From: Promineifilum sp.
GTDB taxonomy: Bacteria > Chloroflexota > Anaerolineae > Promineifilales > Promineifilaceae
Assembly (NCBI GenBank): GCA_020634335.1
Contig: JACKBY010000016.1
Coordinates: 1-64,000, forward strand
DNA: 64,000 nt
Reading direction: 5' to 3'
Under the pieces are notes generated by a model. It saw only the letters and a program-made list of their open reading frames with translations, was not told the origin of the DNA and searched no databases. Numbering within the stretch: position 1 is the first letter of the stretch; each line of letters starts with the position of its first letter. This document shows, piece after piece, positions 60,681-64,000 of this stretch. The translations under genes were made by a program, and so were the position numbers.

Positions 60681-61193
60681 ATGGAAATCACCATCCGCCG
60701 CGCCACGCCCGACGACGCCGAAGATATTGCGCGCATCTTCGACACGCCGCGCGCCTTGCGCGGCACGTTGCAAGTTCCCTACACCTCGGTCGAGTTTCGC
60801 CGCCGGCGCATGTCGGAGGTGGACGACACCCTCTACCCGCTGGCGGCCGTGGTCGACGGCGAGGTGGTCGGCCAATTGACACTCCACGGCATCACCCGGC
60901 CGCGCCGCAAGCACGCCGCCGGTTTGGGCATGGCCGTGCGCGACGATATGCAAGGCCAGGGCGTGGGCACGGCGCTCATGCAGGCCTGCGTCGACCTGGC
61001 CGACAACTGGCTCAACATCCACCGGCTGGAGCTGGATGTCTTCGTCGACAACGAGCCGGCCATCCGCCTCTATCACAAATTCGGTTTCGTCACCGAGGGG
61101 CGGCTGGTCGATTACGGCTTCCGCGACGGCGAATACGTCGACGTCTTTGTGATGGGACGGATTCGACCGGCCGGGCCAAGCAAGAGGCAATAG
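60681..61193 (+). CDS. GNAT-family N-acetyltransferase
   Basis: 170 residues, one GNAT domain. Motif A reads GLGMAVRDDMQGQGVGTALM (acetyl-CoA pyrophosphate loop), preceded by the beta-hairpin LAAVVDGEVVGQLTLHGI and followed by RLELDVFVDNEPAIRLYHKFGF. RimI/RimJ-like; substrate unknown. ATG at 60681 follows GAGGA at 60669-60673 and begins the domain. Confidence 0.9.
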   Translation: MEITIRRATPDDAEDIARIFDTPRALRGTLQVPYTSVEFRRRRMSEVDDTLYPLAAVVDGEVVGQLTLHGITRPRRKHAAGLGMAVRDDMQGQGVGTALMQACVDLADNWLNIHRLELDVFVDNEPAIRLYHKFGFVTEGRLVDYGFRDGEYVDVFVMGRIRPAGPSKRQ

Positions 61194-61196
61194 TTT

Positions 61197-61247
61197 ATCC
61201 GCAGAGTTCGCAGATTGCCTTGAGTGCAATCTGCGAACTCTGCGGAT
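61197..61247. repeat. Perfect 22-bp hairpin
   Basis: Arms 61197-61218 and 61226-61247 are perfectly complementary (ATCCGCAGAGTTCGCAGATT begins the left arm), 7-nt loop, directly after the GNAT stop. No T-tract. Shares TTCGCAGATT with the repeat at 20394-20448. Confidence 0.75.
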
Positions 61248-61283
61248 CACTGCCCTAAATATCCTCTTCCCCGTCTTTTGATA

Positions 61284-61289
61284 TACAAT
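61284..61289 (+). promoter_or_regulatory. -10 element next to the biotinyl-carrier start
   Basis: TACAAT with 7 nt before the ATG at 61297 and no ribosome site between them; leaderless start likely. Confidence 0.4.
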
Positions 61290-61296
61290 CCGCATC

Positions 61297-61797
61297 ATGG
61301 CCGACTTTCAACTGCGCATCGGCGACGAGCAACGCGATTTCAGCAGCGCCCGACAGGGCGACCGGCTTACGCTGGAGCATGATGGCCTTGCGGTCGACGT
61401 CACCGTGCTGCGCCGCGACGGCGACAAGCTGTTACTCGAAATCGCCCACCCCGACGGAACGCGGTCGCGCGTCCGGCTGATCGGCGCGCGCCGCGGCGAC
61501 CAGCGGTTGCTGTGGATCGACGGCCGCACGCTGAGCGCCACGCGCGCCCGCCGCCATGCCGCGGCCGCGTCACCGGTCGACGGCTCGCTGGCCGCGGCCA
61601 TCCCCGCCGTCGTGTCGCAGCTACTGGTGGCCGTGGGCGACATCGTCGAGACGGGCGACAAGCTCATCCTGCTGGAGTCGATGAAAATGGTCATCCCTAT
61701 TCTGGCCCCCCACGGAGGCCGCGTGACCCACATCCATTGCGCCCCCGGCGATTCTGTGCCGGCGGGCGTGCCGTTGCTGGAGATTGAACCCGCATGA
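61297..61797 (+). CDS. Biotin/lipoyl-carrier domain protein
   Basis: 166 residues. N-terminal beta-rich region (about 1-80) of the kind that docks carboxyl carriers, an Arg/Ala-rich linker, and a biotinyl domain (about 90-166) with the biotin acceptor Lys in LLESMKMVIPI and the closing GDSVPAGVPLLEIE. Subunit of an acetyl-, propionyl- or oxaloacetate-type carboxylase; the other subunits are not in this window. Overlaps the next gene by 4 bp (ATGA). Confidence 0.88.
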   Translation: MADFQLRIGDEQRDFSSARQGDRLTLEHDGLAVDVTVLRRDGDKLLLEIAHPDGTRSRVRLIGARRGDQRLLWIDGRTLSATRARRHAAAASPVDGSLAAAIPAVVSQLLVAVGDIVETGDKLILLESMKMVIPILAPHGGRVTHIHCAPGDSVPAGVPLLEIEPA

Positions 61798-62897
61798 ATT
61801 CCGAACGATTGCAGCGCCTCACCCAACAGATCGCCGCCCATGGCCTGGACGGCCTGGCCCTCGTGCCCGGCCCGAACCTGTTCTACGTCAGCGGCATCCA
61901 CACCCATATGAGCGAACGGCCGGTCGTCCTGTTCTTGCCCGCCGATGACGACCCGGCCATCATCATCCCCACCCTGGAAGCCATGAAAGCCCAGGATGCC
62001 GGCATCCCCGCCGAACGCATCTTCGACTGGAACGACGCCGAGGGCTACCACGGGGCTTTCCAGCAAGCCTGCGCCCACCTGGAACTGGCCGACTACATGC
62101 TGGGCGTCGAGGCGCTGCACATGCGTGTGCTGGAGATGCAACTGCTCCAGCGCTACGCACCCGGCTTGCAGATCGCCCACGCCGAACCAGCGCTGTCAGC
62201 CCTGCGCTCGGTAAAAGATGCGGCCGAGATCGCCGCCATGGAGAAGGCCATCGCCATCGCCGAGAAATCGCTGGGCCGGATCGTGCCACGTATCAAAGTC
62301 GGACTCAGCGAACGCCAGATCGCTGCCATGCTGACCCAGGAGCTGTTAGCCTCCGGCGCGGACAGCATCGCCTTCGGGCCTATTGTCTCCAGCGGGCCGA
62401 ACAGCGCCTCGCCTCATGCCGTGCCCACCAACCGCACGATCCGCCCCGGCGATTTGCTGGTGATCGACTGGGGCGTCTACGTCGACGATTACCCATCCGA
62501 CATCACGCGCACCTTCGCGGTCGGACCGATTGACGACGAGTTGCGCCGCATCTATGAAGTCGTGAAGATGGCCAACGAAGAAGCGCGAAAGGCGGTGCGG
62601 CCCGGCGTCAGCGGGCAGGAGATCGACCGGGTAGCCCGCGAGGTCATCGAGGACGCCGGTTACGGCGAATACTTTTTCCACCGCACCGGCCACGGGCTGG
62701 GGCTGGAAGTCCACGAAACGCCGGACATGAGCCAGGTTAACGATGCGCCCATCGCCCCCGGCAACGTTTTCACCATTGAGCCGGGTATCTATCTGACCGG
62801 CCACGGCGGCGTGCGCATCGAGGACAATGTGCTGGCGACGGCCGACGGCAGCCGGACCATGACCAGTTATAGTCGAGAGCTAATCACCGTCGGCTGA
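61794..62897 (+). CDS. M24-family Xaa-Pro peptidase
   Basis: 367 residues. Creatinase-type N domain (about 1-130) and pita-bread C domain with the five metal ligands: two Asp in DWGVYVDDYPSD, His in RTGHGLGLEVHE, Glu in FTIEPGIYL and Glu in VRIEDNVL. Cleaves X-Pro dipeptides or similar N-terminal bonds in the cytoplasm. Co-translated with the biotinyl carrier by a 4-bp overlap. Confidence 0.94.
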   Translation: MNSERLQRLTQQIAAHGLDGLALVPGPNLFYVSGIHTHMSERPVVLFLPADDDPAIIIPTLEAMKAQDAGIPAERIFDWNDAEGYHGAFQQACAHLELADYMLGVEALHMRVLEMQLLQRYAPGLQIAHAEPALSALRSVKDAAEIAAMEKAIAIAEKSLGRIVPRIKVGLSERQIAAMLTQELLASGADSIAFGPIVSSGPNSASPHAVPTNRTIRPGDLLVIDWGVYVDDYPSDITRTFAVGPIDDELRRIYEVVKMANEEARKAVRPGVSGQEIDRVAREVIEDAGYGEYFFHRTGHGLGLEVHETPDMSQVNDAPIAPGNVFTIEPGIYLTGHGGVRIEDNVLATADGSRTMTSYSRELITVG

Positions 62898-62905
62898 TAA
62901 GGGGG

Positions 62906-62957
62906 AAGGATGAAGCTCTTTCGTTTTTCATCCTTCATCCCTTATCCTTCATCCCTT
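62906..62957. repeat. Hairpin and 14-bp tandem repeat between convergent genes
   Basis: AAGGATGAA (62906-62914) pairs with TTCATCCTT (62927-62935), and ATCCTTCATCCCTT is repeated twice in tandem (62930-62943, 62944-62957). Fills the space between the M24 peptidase and polymerase IV stops; likely transcript end. Confidence 0.5.
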
Positions 62958-62958
62958 C

Positions 62959-64000
62959 CTAAAACAGCCCCAATTGCCGGCCCTCGCCGGCCACCAGTGA
63001 TGCCGCGCCGACGCCCAGCAGGCGCATAGGCCGCCCCACGGGCCAGTTCTCGCGCCAAATCACGTCGGCTACACGAAATACTGTGGCTGCGTCGTCCGTC
63101 CCCACCGCCAGTGACCGCTGCCGGGTAAATGTGGTGAAGTCCGACCAGCGAAATTTGACACGGATCGTGTGGGCCAGCAGGTTGCTTTTCGCCAGTTCAT
63201 CGGCCACATCGGCCGACATCCGTCGCAGGTGCTCTCTCAAAACCTCGGCGTCGGCCACGTCGCGGCTGAACGTCCATTCCTGGCTGATGCTCTTGGGCGG
63301 GCCGCGGTCTGGCTGCACCGGCCGCTCGTCCTCGCCGCGAGCGCGACGCAAAAGGCTGTCGGTATCGCGGCCAAAGCGCTCCCGCAGGCGATCCGGGTCG
63401 GCGGCGGCCAACTGGCCGCAGGTCGTGATGCCCAGCGCCGCCAGCCGTTCGGCCGTGCGCGGGCCAATCCCCCAGATGGCGCGCACCGGCTGTGGGGCCA
63501 AAAAGGCAGCTTCCTCGCCGGGCGACACGATGGTCAGGCCGCGCGGCTTGTTGAAGTCCGATGCCACCTTGGCCACCAGCTTGCTCGTAGCCAGCCCCAC
63601 CGATGCCGGCAGATTCATCTCCGCCGGCATCCGTTCGCGAATCTCCCCGGCGGGCGCGACCGGATCGGCCAAACCGCTGAGGTCGATATAGGCCTCGTCG
63701 ACGCTCATTTTCTCCAGCGGCCCATAGTGGCCGAGCAAGGCCATAACCCCCCGCGAGCATTCGCGGATGCGCGTCCAGTTGGCAGCGACGACCTTTAATT
63801 GGGGGCAGAGCCGCAACGCCTGGGAGGTGGGCATGGCCGAGCGCACGCCGAACTGCCGGGCCTCGTAGCTGGCCGAAGTGACAACGCCGCGCTCGTCCGG
63901 CATCCCGCCCACGGCCAGCGGTATGCCGGTGTCCTCAGGATGGTCAAGCAGATGGACGTTGACGAAGAAGGCGTCCATATCGACGTGGAGGATGGCGCGA
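62959..64000 (-). CDS. dinB: DNA polymerase IV (Y-family), 5' end outside the window
   Basis: At least 347 codons here; translation continues past the right edge (HVDMDAFFVNVHLL opens the visible part), so the start is missing. Palm residues: Asp in VDMDAFF and Asp-Glu in SVDEAYIDLSGL, followed by the little-finger domain. The C-terminus is RQLGLF, matching the beta-clamp binding motif QLxLF. Error-prone translesion polymerase acting at stalled forks. Confidence 0.94.
   Translation of the reverse strand, partial: RAILHVDMDAFFVNVHLLDHPEDTGIPLAVGGMPDERGVVTSASYEARQFGVRSAMPTSQALRLCPQLKVVAANWTRIRECSRGVMALLGHYGPLEKMSVDEAYIDLSGLADPVAPAGEIRERMPAEMNLPASVGLATSKLVAKVASDFNKPRGLTIVSPGEEAAFLAPQPVRAIWGIGPRTAERLAALGITTCGQLAAADPDRLRERFGRDTDSLLRRARGEDERPVQPDRGPPKSISQEWTFSRDVADAEVLREHLRRMSADVADELAKSNLLAHTIRVKFRWSDFTTFTRQRSLAVGTDDAATVFRVADVIWRENWPVGRPMRLLGVGAASLVAGEGRQLGLF

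Overview
The window is a 64 kb piece of a GC-rich bacterial chromosome, densely coding on both strands, with 52 protein genes I can support and no tRNA, rRNA, CRISPR array, prophage or complete insertion sequence. Gene families (MalT/LuxR-type giant regulators, dipeptide-type sugar ABC transporters beside glycosidases, secreted proteins, a TetR/P450 pair, a USP fusion) and the style of the intergenic repeats point to a Chloroflexota bacterium of the Anaerolineae/Ardenticatenia type, similar to Promineifilum. That placement is inference from gene content, not from a marker-gene tree.

Layout. 0-17.7 kb: a carbohydrate locus. A large LuxR/MalT-like ATPase regulator is divergent from a lipoprotein binding protein, two permeases, two ATPases, an MFS transporter, a ChbG-like deacetylase, a GH2 beta-mannosidase, a GH3 beta-glucosidase and an alpha/beta hydrolase. 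17.8-22.5 kb: a WYL regulator, a 68-residue winged-helix protein, then a DUF305 / Fe-S membrane protein / FixH-like group. 23-31 kb: dnaA, purH, a ParB-like/universal-stress fusion and a calcium-type P-ATPase. 31-38 kb: small housekeeping operons (Nudix, unknown membrane protein, thioesterase; LiaF-like; phasin-like; thioredoxin-TPR, Dabb, pyrF; HD; hemolysin III). 38-47 kb: two exported proteins, an M29 aminopeptidase, an AMMECR1 protein, a HAD protein and an ABC-F ATPase. 47-52 kb: heat-shock island (Hsp20, DnaJ-like, ClpB) and a CBS protein. 52-64 kb: rhodanese, hydantoinase, a two-component pair, a DinB-fold protein, a CYP51-like P450 with a TetR regulator, a second exported protein, GNAT, a biotinyl carrier, an M24 peptidase and DNA polymerase IV, which runs off the right edge.

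Most interesting signals. (1) A 120-bp non-coding element with terminal inverted repeats ending in TCAGT. Three copies (about 18.9, 38.4 and 52.8 kb) are each flanked by 10-11 bp direct repeats, one perfect, which is good evidence for a mobile MITE family; three more copies are degenerate or reduced to a hairpin. (2) Two unrelated exported proteins end in the same short C-terminal tag (hydrophobic-LP-x-x-x-Arg-stop), a possible sorting signal. (3) The phasin-like gene has a consensus promoter with two identical-type palindromes (ACGC-N3-GCGT) exactly 30 bp apart, one between -35 and -10. (4) Several genes have -10 hexamers 6-9 bp before the start codon, suggesting leaderless mRNAs. (5) Catalytic-residue oddities: a HAD protein with DxN and a Nudix box lacking its Arg. 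(6) A ParB-like/DUF4032-like/tandem-USP fusion.
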